64,000 nt of DNA from Muricea muricata (Eukaryota > Cnidaria > Anthozoa > Malacalcyonacea > Plexauridae): positions 25,720,282-25,784,281 of the forward strand of contig OY979718.1 in the NCBI GenBank assembly GCA_963855995.1, written 5' to 3'. Shown here in pieces: positions 31,898-43,098 of the stretch. The notes under the pieces were generated by a model. It was given only the letters and a program-made list of their open reading frames with translations. It was not told the origin of the DNA and ran no database searches. A program made the translations under genes and the position numbers. Every line of letters begins with the position of its first letter. Position 1 is the stretch's first letter.

Positions 31898-32403
31898 AAC
31901 AGATGCTTGTTTGATCTCCCGCGTGAATGGCGGGGATACTGACAACTATACTTTCGAGGAAACAGATGGTTATTGGAGATCTTGTTAAATTTTTTCAGTG
32001 AAAGAAAGTGATTTCCTGTTTCTAGGAATATAATCATCTCCGACTGTTCTTATCTAAAGAAAGAACAGCAAGAAACAAATAGTTTCTTAATTTCTGTAAG
32101 GATATTTGTTTGGGATCTTTTAAAAAATTTTCATTTACTCTAAGTCATTTCCTGTTGTCAAGAATATAACCTTGTCGAACTGCACTTGGGTGGCCAAGGA
32201 ACAGCAAAAAAGCTTCTAATTTCTTCACGGCGGGGAATCGAACCTCCCTCCACCGCGTGACCACCATACTACTGCGGAAGCTGATGGTTGTTTGAGATCT
32301 TGTGAAAATTTTTCAGTTAAAGTAATTTATTTCCTGTTGTTAAGAATATAACCATCTGCAACTGTTTTTATATGGCAAAAGAACAGCAACAAATTACCAA
32401 TTT

Positions 32404-32475
32404 CTCCCCGGTGGGGAATCGAACCCCGGTCTCCCGCGTGACAGGCGGGGATACTCACCACTATACTACCGAGGA
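32404..32475 (-). tRNA. tRNA-Asp(GTC), class A
   Basis: G65 to A; paralogue of 18015-18086. Confidence 0.8.
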
Positions 32476-32599
32476 AACAGATGCTTGTTTGAATTCTTGT
32501 TGAAATTTTCCACTCAAAGTAATTCATTTCCTTTTGTTAAGAATATAACCATCTCCAAGTATTGTTATGTGGCCAAAAACTGCAAAAAACTACGTATTT

Positions 32600-32671
32600 C
32601 TCGACGGCGGGGAATCGAACCCCGGTCTCCCAAGTGACAGGCGGGGATACTGACCACTATACTATCGAGGA
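32600..32671 (-). pseudogene. tRNA-Asp-like, class C
   Basis: Paralogue of 18211-18282 (TTGGG strand). Confidence 0.5.
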
Positions 32672-32794
32672 AACAGATGGTTATTTGGAATCTTGTTGAA
32701 ATTTTTTACTTAAAGTAATTCATTTCCTTTTGTTAAGAATATAACATCTCCAACTGTTCTTATGTGGCCAAAAACTGCAACAAACTACGTATTT

Positions 32795-32866
32795 CTCGAC
32801 GGCGGGGAATCGATCCCCGGTCTCCAGCGTGACAGGCGGGGATACTGACCACTATACTACCGAGGA
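32795..32866 (-). pseudogene. tRNA-Asp-like, class C
   Basis: Paralogue of 18406-18477. Confidence 0.48.
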
Positions 32867-33309
32867 AACAGATGGTTATTGGAGATCTTGTTAAATTTTT
32901 TCAGTGAAAGAAAGTGATTTCCTGTTTCTTGGAATATAATCATCTCCGATTGTTCTTATCTAAAGAAAGAAAAGCAAGAAACAAATAGTTTCTCAATTTC
33001 TGTAAGGATATTTGTTTGGGATCTTTTAAAAAATTTTCATTTACTCTAAGTCATTTCCTGTTGTCAAGAATATAACCTTGTCGAACTGCACTTGGGTGGC
33101 CAAGGAACAGCAAAAAAGATTCTAATTTCTCCACGGCGGGGAATCGAAACCCCCTCCACCGCGTGACCACCATACTACTGCGAAAGCTGATGGCTGTTTG
33201 AGATCTTGTGAAAATTTTTCTGTTAAAGTAATTTATTTCCTGTTGTTAAGAATATAACCATCTGCAACTGTTCTTATATGGCAAAAGAACAGCAACAAAT
33301 TACCAATTT

Positions 33310-33381
33310 CTCCCCGGCCGGGAATCGAACCCCGGTCTCCGGCGTGACAGGCGGGGATACTCACCACTATACTACCGAGGA
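33310..33381 (-). tRNA. tRNA-Asp(GTC), class A, G64 variant
   Basis: Paralogue of 18921-18992, with the same G41 to C. Confidence 0.75.
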
Positions 33382-33887
33382 AACAGATGCTTGTTTGATC
33401 TCCCGCGTGACAGGCGGGGATACTGACAACTATACTTTCGAGGAAACAAATGGTTATTGGAGATCTTGTTAAATTTTTTCAGTGAAAGAAAGTGATTTCC
33501 TGTTTCTAGGAATATAATCATGTCCGACTGTTCTTATCTAAAGAAAGAACAGCAAGAAAAAAATAGTTTCTCAATTTCTGTAAGGATATTTTTTTGGGGT
33601 CTTTTAAAAAATTTTTATTTACTCTAAGTCATTTCCTGTTGTCAAGAATATAACCTTGTCGAACTGCACTTGGGTGGCCAAGGAACAGCAAAAAAGCTTC
33701 TAATTTCTCCACGGCGGGGAATCGAACCTCTCGCCACCGCGTGACCACCATACTACTGCGGAAGCTGATGGTTGTTTGAGATCTTGTGAAAATTTTTCAG
33801 TTAAAGTAATTTATTTCCTGTTGTTAAGAATATAACCATCTGCAACTGTTCTTATATGGAAAAAGAACAGCAACAAATTACCAATTT

Positions 33888-33959
33888 CTCCCCGGCGGGG
33901 AATCGAACCGCGGTCTTCCGCGTGACACGCGGGGATACTCACCACTATACTACCGAGGA
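33888..33959 (-). tRNA. tRNA-Asp(GTC), chimeric at duplication edge
   Basis: The 3' flank (T5 trailer) matches the neighbourhood of 19499, while the tRNA body has the T-stem, G43 to A and C32 to G changes of the 26161 subfamily. The end of the ~7.7-kb duplication therefore falls in or beside this gene. Confidence 0.68.
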
Positions 33960-34083
33960 AACAGATGCTTGTTTGAATTCTTTTTGAAATTTTCCACTCA
34001 AAGTAATTCATATCCTTTTGTTGAGAATTTAACCATCTCCAAGTATTGTGATGTAGCCAAAAACTGCAACAAACTACGTATTT

Positions 34084-34155
34084 CTCGACGGCGGGGAATC
34101 GAATCCCGGTCTCCCGCGTGACAGGCGGGGATACTGACCACTATACTATCGAGAA
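34084..34155 (-). pseudogene. tRNA-Asp-like, class C
   Basis: G53 to A; 5' flank GAGAAAA on plus. Confidence 0.48.
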
Positions 34156-34278
34156 AACAGATGGTTATTTGGAATCTTGTTTAAATTTTTTCCTTAAAGT
34201 AATTCATTTCCTTTTGTTAAGAATATAACATCTCCAACTGTTCTTATGTGGGCAAAACCTGCAACAAACTACGTGTTT

Positions 34279-34350
34279 CTCCACGGCGGGGAATCGAACC
34301 CCGGTCTCCAGCGTGACAGGCGGGGATAAAGACCACTATACTACCGAGGA
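34279..34350 (-). pseudogene. tRNA-Asp-like, class C
   Basis: Better acceptor strand CCGTGGA (only U4-U69 unpaired), GCTGG anticodon strand, plus a D-stem change (GATAAAGACC on plus). Confidence 0.5.
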
Positions 34351-34792
34351 AACAGACGGTTATTGGAGATTTTGTTAAATTTTTTCAGTGAAAGAAAGTG
34401 ATTTCCTGTTTCTGGGAATATAATCATCTCCGACTGTTCTTATCTAAATAAAGAACAGAAAGAAAGAAATAATTTCTGAATTTCTGTAACGATATTTGTT
34501 TGGGATCTTTTAAAAAATTTTCATTTACTCTAAGTCATTTCCTGTTATCAAGAATATAACGTTGTCGAACTGCGCTTGGCTGGCCAAGGAACAGAAAAAA
34601 ACTTCTAATTTCTCCACGGCGGGGAATCGAACCCCCCTACACCGCGTGACCACCATACTACTGCGGAAGCGGATGGTTGTTTGAGATCTTGTGAAAATTT
34701 TTTAGTTAAAGTAATTTATTTCCTGTTGTTAAGAATATAACCATCTGGAACTGTTCTTATATGGCAAAAGAACAGCAACAAATTACCAATTT

Positions 34793-34864
34793 CTCCCCGG
34801 CGGGGAATCGAACCCCGGTCTCCCGCGTGACAGGCGGGGATACTCACCACTATACTACCGAGGA
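34793..34864 (-). tRNA. tRNA-Asp(GTC), consensus copy
   Basis: Consensus over 72 nt; start of the regular 577-bp series to about 40 kb. Confidence 0.92.
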
Positions 34865-35369
34865 AACAGATGCTTGTTTGATCTCCCGCGTGACAGTCGG
34901 GGATACTGACAACTATACTTTCGAGGAAACAGATGGTTATTGGAGATCTTGTTAAATTTTTTCAGTGAAAGAAAGTGATTTCCTGTTTCTAGGAATATAA
35001 TCATCTCCGACTGTTCTTATCTAAAGAAAGAACAGCAAGAAACAAATAGTTTCTCAATTTCTGTAACGATGTTTGTTTGGGATCTTTTAAGAAATTTTCA
35101 TTTACTCTAAGTCATTTCCTGTTATCAAGAATATAACGTTGTCGAACTGCGCTTGGCTGGCCAAGGAACAGAAAAAAACTTCTAATTTCTCCACGGCGGG
35201 GAATCGAACCCCCCTCCACCGCGTGACCACCATACTACTGCGGAAACTGATGGTTGTTTGAGATCTTGTGAAAATTTTTCAGTTAAAGTAATTTATTTTC
35301 TGTTGTTAAGAATATAACCATCTGCAACTGTTCTTATATGGCAAAAGAATAGCAACAAATTACCAATTT

Positions 35370-35441
35370 CTCCCCGGCGGGGAATCGAACCCCGGTCTCC
35401 CGCGTGACAGGCGCGGATACTCACCACTATACTACCGAGGA
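35370..35441 (-). tRNA. tRNA-Asp(GTC), class A
   Basis: C28 to G (G28-G42 mismatch in the anticodon stem). Trailer AATAGC on plus. Confidence 0.78.
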
Positions 35442-35947
35442 AACAGATGCTTGTTTGATCTCCCGCGTGACAGTCGGGGATACTGACAACTATACTTTCG
35501 AGGAAACAGATGGCTATTGGAGATCTTGTTAAATTTTTTCAGTGAAAGAAAGTGATTTCCTGTTTCTAGGAATATAATCATCTCCGACTGTTCTTATCTA
35601 AAGAAAGAAAAGCAAGAAACAAATAGTTTCTCAATTTCTGTAAGGATATTTGTTTTGGATCTTTTAAAAAATTTTCATTTACTCTAAGTCATTTCCTGTT
35701 GTCAAGAATATAACCTTGTCGAACTGCACTTGGGTGGCCAAGGAACAGCAAAAAAGATTCTAATTTCTCCACGGCGGGGAATCGAAACCCCCTCCACCGC
35801 GTGACCACCATACTACTGCGGAAGCTGATGGTTGTTTGAGATCTTGTGAAAATTTTTCAGTTAAAGTAATTTATTTCCTGTTGTTAAGAATATAACCATC
35901 TGCAACTGTTCTTATATGGCAAAAGAACAGCAACAAATTACCAATTT

Positions 35948-36019
35948 CTCCCCGGCGGGGAATCGAACCCAGGTCTCCCGCGTGACAGGCGGGGATACTC
36001 ACCACTATACTACCGAGGA
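35948..36019 (-). tRNA. tRNA-Asp(GTC), class A
   Basis: G50 to T (one T-stem mismatch). Confidence 0.8.
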
Positions 36020-36525
36020 AACAAATGCTTGTTTGATCTCCCGCGTGACAGTCGGGGATACTGACAACTATACTTTCGAGGAAACAGATGGTTATTGGAG
36101 ATCTTGTTAAATTTTTTCAGTGAAAGAAAGTGATTTCCTGTTTCTAGGAATATAATCATCTCCGACTGTTCTTATCTAAAGAAAGAACAGCAAGAAACAA
36201 ATAGTTTCTCAATTTCTGTAAGGATATTTGTTTGGGATCTTTTAAAAAATTTTCATTTACTCTAAGTCATTTCCTGTTGTCAAGAATATAACCTTGTCGA
36301 ACTGCACTTTGGTGGCCAAGGAACAGCAAAAAAGCTTCTAATTTCTCCACGGCGGGGAATCGAAACCCCCTCCACCGCGTGACGACCATACTACTGCGGA
36401 AGCTGATGGTTGTTTGAGATCTTGTGAAAATTTTTCAGTTAAAGTAATTTATTTCCTGTTGTTAAGAATATAACCATCTGCAACTGTTCTTATATGGCAA
36501 AAGAACAGCAACAAATTACCAATTT

Positions 36526-36597
36526 CTCCCCGGCGGGGAATCGAACCCCGGTCTCCCGCGTGAGAGGCGGGGATACTCACCACTATACTACCGAGGA
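36526..36597 (-). tRNA. tRNA-Asp body with CTC (Glu) anticodon
   Basis: Loop CTCTCAC: G34 to C changes GTC to CTC, a glutamate anticodon, in an otherwise consensus tRNA-Asp. Unique in the window. If transcribed and charged by AspRS it would misread GAG as Asp, but G34 is itself an Asp identity base, so charging should be reduced. Confidence 0.84.
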
Positions 36598-37102
36598 AAC
36601 AAATGCTGGTTTGATCTCCCGCGTGACAGTCGGGGATACTGACAACTATACTTTCGAGGAAACAGATGGTTATTGGAGATCTTGTTAAATTTTTTCAGTG
36701 AAAGAAAGTGATTTCCTGTTTCTAGGAATATAATCATCTCCGACTGATCTTATCTAAAGAAAGAACAGCAAGAAACAAATAGTTTCTCAATTTCTGTAAG
36801 GATATTTGTTTGGGATCTTTTAAAAAATTTTCATTTACTCTAAGTCATTTCCTGTTATCAAGAATATAACGTTGTCGAACTGCGCTTGGCTGGCCAAGGA
36901 ACAGAAAAAAACTTCTAATTTCTCTACGGCGGGGAATCGAACCCCCCTCCACCGCGTGACCACCATACTACTGTGGAAGCTGATGGTTGTTTGAGATCTT
37001 GTGAAAATTTTTCAGTTAAAGTAATTTATTTTCTGTTGTTAAGAATATAACCATCTGCAACTGTTCTTATATGGCAAAAGAATAGCAACAAATTACGAAT
37101 TT

Positions 37103-37174
37103 CTCCCCGGCGGGGAATCGAACCCCGGTCTCCCGCGTGACAGGCGGGGATACTCACCACTATACTACCGAGGA
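37103..37174 (-). tRNA. tRNA-Asp(GTC), consensus copy
   Basis: Consensus; 3' flank variant ATTACGAA. The H half upstream carries GCC in the anticodon position. Confidence 0.92.
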
Positions 37175-37680
37175 AACAGATGCTTGTTTGATCTCCCGCG
37201 TGGCAGTCGGGGATACTGACAACTATACTTTCGAGGAAACAGATGGCTATTGGAGATCTTGTTAAATTTTTTCAGTGAAAGAAAGTGATTTCCTGTTTCT
37301 AGGAATATAATCATCTCCGACTGTTGTTATCTAAAGAAAGAAAAGCAAGAAACAAATAGTTTCTCAATTTCTGTAAGGATATTTGTTTGGGATCTTTTAA
37401 AAAATTTTCATTTACTCTAAGTCATTTCCGTTTGTCAAGAATATAACCTTGTCGAACTGCACTTTGGTGGTCAAGGAACAGCAAAAAAGCTTCTAATTTC
37501 TCCACGGCGGGGAATCGAAACCCCCTCCACCGCGTGACGACCATACTACTGCGGAAGCTGATGGTTGTTTGAGATCTTGTGAAAATTTTTCAGTTAAAGT
37601 AATTTATTTCCTGTTGTTAAGAATATAACCATCTGCAACTGTTCTTATATGGCAAAAGAACAGCAACAAATTACCAATTT

Positions 37681-37752
37681 CTCCCCGGTGGGGAATCGAA
37701 CCCCGGTCTCCCGCGTGACACGCGGGGATACTCACCACTATACTACCGAGGA
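37681..37752 (-). tRNA. tRNA-Asp(GTC), class A
   Basis: G65 to A and C32 to G. Confidence 0.76.
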
Positions 37753-38257
37753 AACAGATGCTTGTTTGATCTCCCGCGTGACAGTCGGGGATACTGACAA
37801 CTATACTTTCGAGGAAACAGATGGTTATTGGAGATCTTGTTAAATTTTTTCAGTGAAAGAAAGTGATTTCCTGTTTCTAGGAATATAATCATCTCCGACT
37901 GTTCTTATCTAAAGAAAGAACAGCAAGAAACAAATAGTTTCTCAATTTCTGTAAGGATATTTGTTTGGGATCTTTTAAAAAATTTTCATTTACTCTAAGT
38001 CATTTCCTGTTATCAAGAATATAACGTTGTCGAACTGCGCTTGGCTGGCCAAGGAACAGAAAAAAACTTCTAATTTCTCCACGGCGGGGAATCGAACCCC
38101 CCTCCACCGCGTGACCACCATACTACTGTGGAAGCTGATGGTTGTTTGAGATCTTGTGAAAATTTTTCAGTTAAAGTAATTTATTTTCTGTTGTTAAGAA
38201 TATAACCATCTGCAACTGTTCTTATATGGCAAAAGAATAGCAACAAATTACGAATTT

Positions 38258-38329
38258 CTCCCCGGCGGGGAATCGAACCCCGGTCTCCCGCGTGACAGGC
38301 GGGGATACTCACCACTATACTACCGAGGA
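38258..38329 (-). tRNA. tRNA-Asp(GTC), consensus copy
   Basis: Consensus; 1155 bp from 37103, same flank type. Confidence 0.92.
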
Positions 38330-38793
38330 AACAGATGCTTGTTTGATCTCCCGCGTGACAGTCGGGGATACTGACAACTATACTTTCGAGGAAACAGATG
38401 GCTATTGGAGATCTTGTTAAATTTTTTCAGTGAAAGAAAGTGATTTCCTGTTTCTAGGAATATAATCATCTCCGACTGTTCTTATCTAAAGAAAGAAAAG
38501 CAAGAAACAAATAGTTTCTCAATTTCTGTAAGGATATTTGTTTTGGATCTTTTAAAAAATTTTCATTTACTCTAAGTCATTTCCTGTTGTCAAGAATATA
38601 ACCTTGTCGAACTGCACTTGGGTGGCCAAGGAACAGCAAAAAAGCTTCTAATTTCTCCACGGCGGGGAATCGAAACCCCCTCCACCGCGTGACCACCATA
38701 CTACTGCGGAAGCTGATGGTTGTTTGAGATCTTGTGAAAATTTTTCAGTTAAAGTAATTTATTTCCTGTTGTTAAGAATATAACCATCTGCAA

Positions 38794-38835
38794 CTGTTCT
38801 TATATGGCAAAAGAACAGCAACAAATTACCAATTT
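38794..38835 (-). terminator. A-class 3' trailer: hairpin with Pol III T-run (representative)
   Basis: On the minus strand the trailer of the tRNA at 38836-38907 runs about 17 nt, then forms CTGTTCTT / AAGAACAG (38794-38818). The TTTT of its 5' side begins about 24 nt after the tRNA. TTTT is the minimal Pol III stop. The arrangement recurs beside most A copies. Confidence 0.65.
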
Positions 38836-38907
38836 CTCCCCGGCGGGGAATCGAACCCCGGTCTCCCGCGTGACAGGCGGGGATACTCACCACTATACTA
38901 CCGAGGA
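38836..38907 (-). tRNA. tRNA-Asp(GTC), consensus copy
   Basis: Consensus over 72 nt. Confidence 0.92.
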
Positions 38908-39412
38908 AACAAATGCTTGTTTGATCTCCCGCGTGACAGTCGGGGATACTGACAACTATACTTTCGAGGAAACAGATGGTTATTGGAGATCTTGTTAAAT
39001 TTTTTCAGTGAAAGAAAGTGATTTCCTGTTTCTAGGAATATAATCATCTCCGACTGTTCTTATCTAAAGAAAGAACAGCAAGAAACAAATAGTTTCTCAA
39101 TTTCTGTAAGGATATTTGTTTGGGATCTTTTAAAAAATTTTCATTTACTCTAAGTCATTTCCTGTTATCAAGAATATAACGTTGTCGAACTGCGCTTGGC
39201 TGGCCAAGGAACAGAAAAAAACTTCTAATTTCTCCACGGCGGGGAATCGAACCCCCCTCCACCGCGTGACCACCATACTACTGTGGAAGCTGATGGTTGT
39301 TTGAGATCTTGTGAAAATTTTTCAGTTAAAGTAATTTATTTTCTGTTGTTAAGAATATAACCATCTGCAACTGTTCTTATATGGCAAAAGAATAGCAACA
39401 AATTACGAATTT

Positions 39413-39484
39413 CTCCCCGGCGGGGAATCGAACCCCGGTCTCCCGCGTGACAGGCGGGGATACTCACCACTATACTACCGAGGA
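39413..39484 (-). tRNA. tRNA-Asp(GTC), consensus copy
   Basis: Consensus; third member of the 37103/38258 phase. Confidence 0.92.
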
Positions 39485-39990
39485 AACAGATGCTTGTTTG
39501 ATCTCCCGCGTGGCAGTCGGGGATACTGACAACTATACTTTCGAGGAAACAGATGGCTATTGGAGATCTTGTTAAATTTTTTCAGTGAAAGAAAGTGATT
39601 TCCTGTTTCTAGGAATATAATCATCTCCGACTGTTGTTATCTAAAGAAAGAAAAGCAAGAAACAAATAGTTTCTCAATTTCTGTAAGGATATTTGTTTGG
39701 GATCTTTTAAAAAATTTTCATTTACTCTAAGTCATTTCCGTTTGTCAAGAATATAACCTTGTCGAACTGCACTTTGGTGGCCAAGGAACAGCAAAAAAGC
39801 TTCTAATTTCTCCACGGCGGGGAATCGAAACCCCCTCCACCGCGTGACGACCATACTACTGCGGAAGCTGATGGTTGTTTGAGATCTTGTGAAAATTTTT
39901 CAGTTAAAGTAATTTATTTCCTGTTGTTAAGAATATAACCATCTGCAACTGTTCTTATATGGCAAAAGAACAGCAACAAATTACCAATTT

Positions 39991-40062
39991 CTCCCCGGTG
40001 GGGAATCGAACCCCGGTCTCCCGCGTGACACGCGGGGATACTCACCACTATACTACCGAGGA
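39991..40062 (-). tRNA. tRNA-Asp(GTC), class A
   Basis: G65 to A and C32 to G, as at 37681, but followed upstream by a C spacer instead of H. Confidence 0.76.
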
Positions 40063-40186
40063 AACAGATGCTTGTTTCAATTCTTGTTGAAATTTTCCAC
40101 TCAAAGTAATTCATTTCCTTTTGTTAAGAATATAACCATCTCCAAGTATTGTTATGTGGCCAAAAACTGCAACAAACTACGTATTT

Positions 40187-40258
40187 CTCGACGGCGGGGA
40201 ATCGAACGCCGGTCTCCCAAGTGACAGGCGGGGATACTGACCACTATACTATCGAGGA
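40187..40258 (-). pseudogene. tRNA-Asp-like, class C
   Basis: TTGGG strand and G52 to C in the T-stem/B box. Confidence 0.46.
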
Positions 40259-40381
40259 AACAGATGGTTATTTGGAATCTTGTTGAAATTTTTTACTTAA
40301 AGTAATTCATTTCCTTTTGTTAAGAATATAACATCTCCAACTGTTCTTATGTGGCCAAAAACTGCAACAAACTACGTATTT

Positions 40382-40453
40382 CTCGACGGCGGGGAATCGA
40401 TCCCCGGTCTCCAGCGTCACAGGCGGGGATACTGACCTTTATACTACCGAGGA
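40382..40453 (-). pseudogene. tRNA-Asp-like, class C, GTG (His) anticodon
   Basis: Loop CTGTGAC: C36 to G gives GTG. It also has T54 to A, a GCTGG strand and a D-loop change (GACCTTT on plus), so it is probably inactive. Confidence 0.5.
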
Positions 40454-40896
40454 AACAGATGGTTATTGGAGATCTTGTTAAATTTTTTCAGTGAAAGAAA
40501 ATGATTTTCTGTTTCTGGGAATATAATCATCTCCGACTGTTCTTATCTAAAGAGAGAAAAGCAAGAAACAAATAGTTTCTCAATTTCTGTAAGGATATTT
40601 GTTTGGGATCTCTTAAAAAATTTTCATTTACTCTAAGTCATTTCCTGTTGTCAAGAATATAACCTTGTCGAACTGCACTTGGGTGGCCAAGGATCAGCAA
40701 AAAAGCTTCTAATTTCTCCACGGCGGGGAATCGAAACCCCCTCCACCGCGTGACCACCATACTACTGCGGAAGCTGATGGTTGTTTGAGATCTTGTGAAA
40801 ATTTTTCAGTTAAAGTAATTTATTTCCTGTTGTTAAGAATATAACCATCTGCAACTGTTCTTATATGGCAAAAGAACAGCAACAAATTACCAATTT

Positions 40897-40968
40897 CTCC
40901 CCGGCCGGGAATCGAACCCCGGTCTCGCGCGTGACAGGCGGGGATACTCACCACTATACTACCGAGGA
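40897..40968 (-). tRNA. tRNA-Asp(GTC), class A, G64 variant
   Basis: G64 plus G42 to C (anticodon-stem mismatch). Confidence 0.74.
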
Positions 40969-41092
40969 AACAGATGCTTGTTTGAATTCTTTTTGAAATT
41001 TTCCACTCAAAGTAATTCATATCTTTTTGTTAAGAATATAACCATCTCCAAGTATTGTGATGTGGGCAAAAACTGCAACAAACTACGTATTT

Positions 41093-41164
41093 CTCGACGG
41101 CGGGGAATCGAACCCAGGTCTCCCGCGTGACAGGCGGGGATACTGACCACTATACTATCGAGGA
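41093..41164 (-). pseudogene. tRNA-Asp-like, class C
   Basis: Complete anticodon stem; G50 to T. Confidence 0.5.
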
Positions 41165-41287
41165 AACAGATGGTTATTTGGAATCTTGTTGAAATTTTTT
41201 ACTTAAAGTAATTCATTTCCTTTTGTTAAGAATATAACATCTCCAACTGTTCTTATGTGGCCAAAAACTGCAACAAACTACGTATTT

Positions 41288-41359
41288 CTCGACGGCGGGG
41301 AATCGAACGCAGGTCTCCAACGTGACAGGCGAGAATACTGACCACTATACTACCGAGGA
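41288..41359 (-). pseudogene. tRNA-Asp-like, class C
   Basis: Several T-stem and anticodon-stem changes (GAACGCAGG, CCAACG on plus). Confidence 0.42.
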
Positions 41360-41801
41360 CACAGATGCTTATTGGAGATCTTGTTAAATTTTTTCAGTGA
41401 AAGAAAGTGATTTCCTGTTTCTAGGAATATAATCATCTCCGACTGTTCTTATCTAAATAAAGAACAGCAAGAAACAAATAATTTCTCAATTTCTGTAAGG
41501 ACATTTGTTTGGGATCTTTTAAAAAATTTTCATTTACTCTAAGTCATTTCCTGTTATCAAGAATATAACCTTGTCGAACTGCAGTTTGGTGGCCAAGGAA
41601 CAGCAAAAAAGCTTCTAGTTTCTCCACGGCGGGGAATCGAACCCCCCTCCACCGCGTGACCACCATACTACTGCGGAGCGGATGGTTGTTTGAGATCTGG
41701 TGAAAATTTTTCAGTTAAAATAATTTATTTCCTGTTGTTAAGAATATAACCATCTGCAACTGTTCTTATATGGCAAAAGAACAGCAACAAATTACCAATT
41801 T

Positions 41802-41873
41802 CTCCCCGGCGGGGAATCGAACCCCGGTCTCCCGCGTGACAGGCGGGGATACTCACTACTATACTACCGAGGA
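41802..41873 (-). tRNA. tRNA-Asp(GTC), class A, A18 variant
   Basis: G18 to A only. Confidence 0.78.
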
Positions 41874-41997
41874 AACAGATGCTTGTTTGAATTCTTGTTG
41901 AAATTTTCCACTCAAAGTAATTCATATCCTTTTGTTAACAATATAACCATCTCCAAGTATTGTTATGTGGCCAAAAACTGCAACAAACTACGTATTT

Positions 41998-42069
41998 CTC
42001 GACGGCGGGGAATCGAACCTCGGTCTCCCGCGTGAAAGGCGGGGATACTGACCACTATACTATCGAGGA
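41998..42069 (-). pseudogene. tRNA-Asp-like, class C, TTC (Glu) anticodon
   Basis: Loop CTTTCAC: G34 to T makes TTC. Anticodon stem complete; class-C acceptor mismatches and one T-stem change remain. Confidence 0.55.
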
Positions 42070-42194
42070 AACAGATGGTTATTTGGAATCTTGTTGAAAT
42101 TTTTTACTTAAAGTAATTCATTTCCTTTTGTTAAAAATATAACCATCTGCAACTGTTCTTATATGGCAAAATAACAGCAACAAATTACCAATTT

Positions 42195-42266
42195 CTCCCC
42201 GGCGGGGAATCGAACCCCGGTCTCCCGCGTGACAGGCGGGGATACTCACTACTATACTACCGAGGA
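42195..42266 (-). tRNA. tRNA-Asp(GTC), class A, A18 variant
   Basis: G18 to A; trailer hairpin broken (AATAACAG). Confidence 0.78.
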
Positions 42267-42389
42267 AACAGATGCTTATTTGAATTCTTCTTGAAATTTT
42301 CTACTCAAAGTAATTCATATCCTTATGTTAAAAATATAACATCTCCAACTGTTCCTATGTGGCCACAAACTGCAACAAACTACGTATTT

Positions 42390-42461
42390 CTCCACGGTGG
42401 GGAATCAAACCCCGGTCTCCAGCGTGACAGGCGGGGATACTGACCACTATACTACCGAGGA
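42390..42461 (-). pseudogene. tRNA-Asp-like, class C
   Basis: CCGTGGA-type acceptor strand with G65 to A, C56 to T in the B box, and a GCTGG strand. Confidence 0.5.
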
Positions 42462-42902
42462 AACAGATGGTTATTGGAGATCTTGTTAAATTTTTTCAAT
42501 GAAAGAAAGTGTTTTCCTGTTTCTAGGAACATAATCATCTCCGACTGTTCTTATCTAAATAAAGAACAGCAAGAAATAAATAATTTCTCAATTTCTGTAA
42601 GGATATCTTTTAAGATCTTTTAAAAAATTTTCATTTACTCTAAGTCATTTCCTGTTATCAAGAATATAACCTTGTCGAACTGCAGTTTGGTGGCCAAGGA
42701 ACAGCAAAAAAGCTTCTAGTTTCTCCACGGCGGGGAATCGAACCCCCCTCCACCGCGTGACCACCATACTACTGCGGAGCGGATGGTTGTTTGAGATCTG
42801 GTGAAAATTTTTCAGTTAAAATAATTTATTTCCTGTTGTTAAGAATATAACCATCTGCAACTGTTCTTATATGGCAAAAGAACAGCAACAAATTACCAAT
42901 TT

Positions 42903-42974
42903 CTCCCCGGCGGGGAATCGAACCCCGGTCTCCCGCGTGACAGGCGGGGATACTCACTACTATACTACCGAGGA
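42903..42974 (-). tRNA. tRNA-Asp(GTC), class A, A18 variant
   Basis: Tandem copy of 41802-41873 (offset 1101). Confidence 0.78.
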
Positions 42975-43098
42975 AACAGATGCTTGTTTGAATTCTTGTT
43001 GAAATTTTCCACTCAAAGTAATTCATATCCTTTTGTTAACAATATAACCATCTCCAAGTATTGTTATGTGGCCAAAAACTGCAACAAACTACGTATTT

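Larger units (their letters stand above)
27471..33762 (-). pseudogene. B and H tRNA fragments, 27-34 kb
   Basis: B copies start at 27471, 28049, 28626, 29204, 29913, 30491, 31067, 31645, 32223, 33129, 33707; 27471, 29913 and 31067 are the CCTAACGG form. H halves start at 27742, 28320, 28897, 30184, 30762, 31338, 31916, 33400. Confidence 0.8.
26233..33959. repeat. Large dispersed duplication, copy 2 (empty site)
   Basis: About 7.7 kb homologous to copy 1, lacking the transposon and one 577-bp unit. Private anticodon variants (GTA twice, A33) are shared by both copies. Confidence 0.85.
34612..39865 (-). pseudogene. B and H tRNA fragments, 34-40 kb
   Basis: B copies start at 34612, 35189, 35767, 36345, 36922, 37500, 38077, 38655, 39232, 39810. 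H halves start at 34883, 35460, 36038, 36616, 37193, 37771, 38348, 38926, 39503. This is the most regular A-H-P-B run. Confidence 0.8.
34612..40062. repeat. 1155-bp higher-order dimer run
   Basis: 577-bp units alternate between two types: A with AATAGC trailer, H with GGCTATTGG flank and B following GAAAAAAAC; and A with AACAGC trailer and B with AAACCCC. Same-type copies are 1155 bp apart (37103, 38258, 39413; 37681, 38836, 39991). The same pattern resumes after about 61 kb. Confidence 0.8.
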
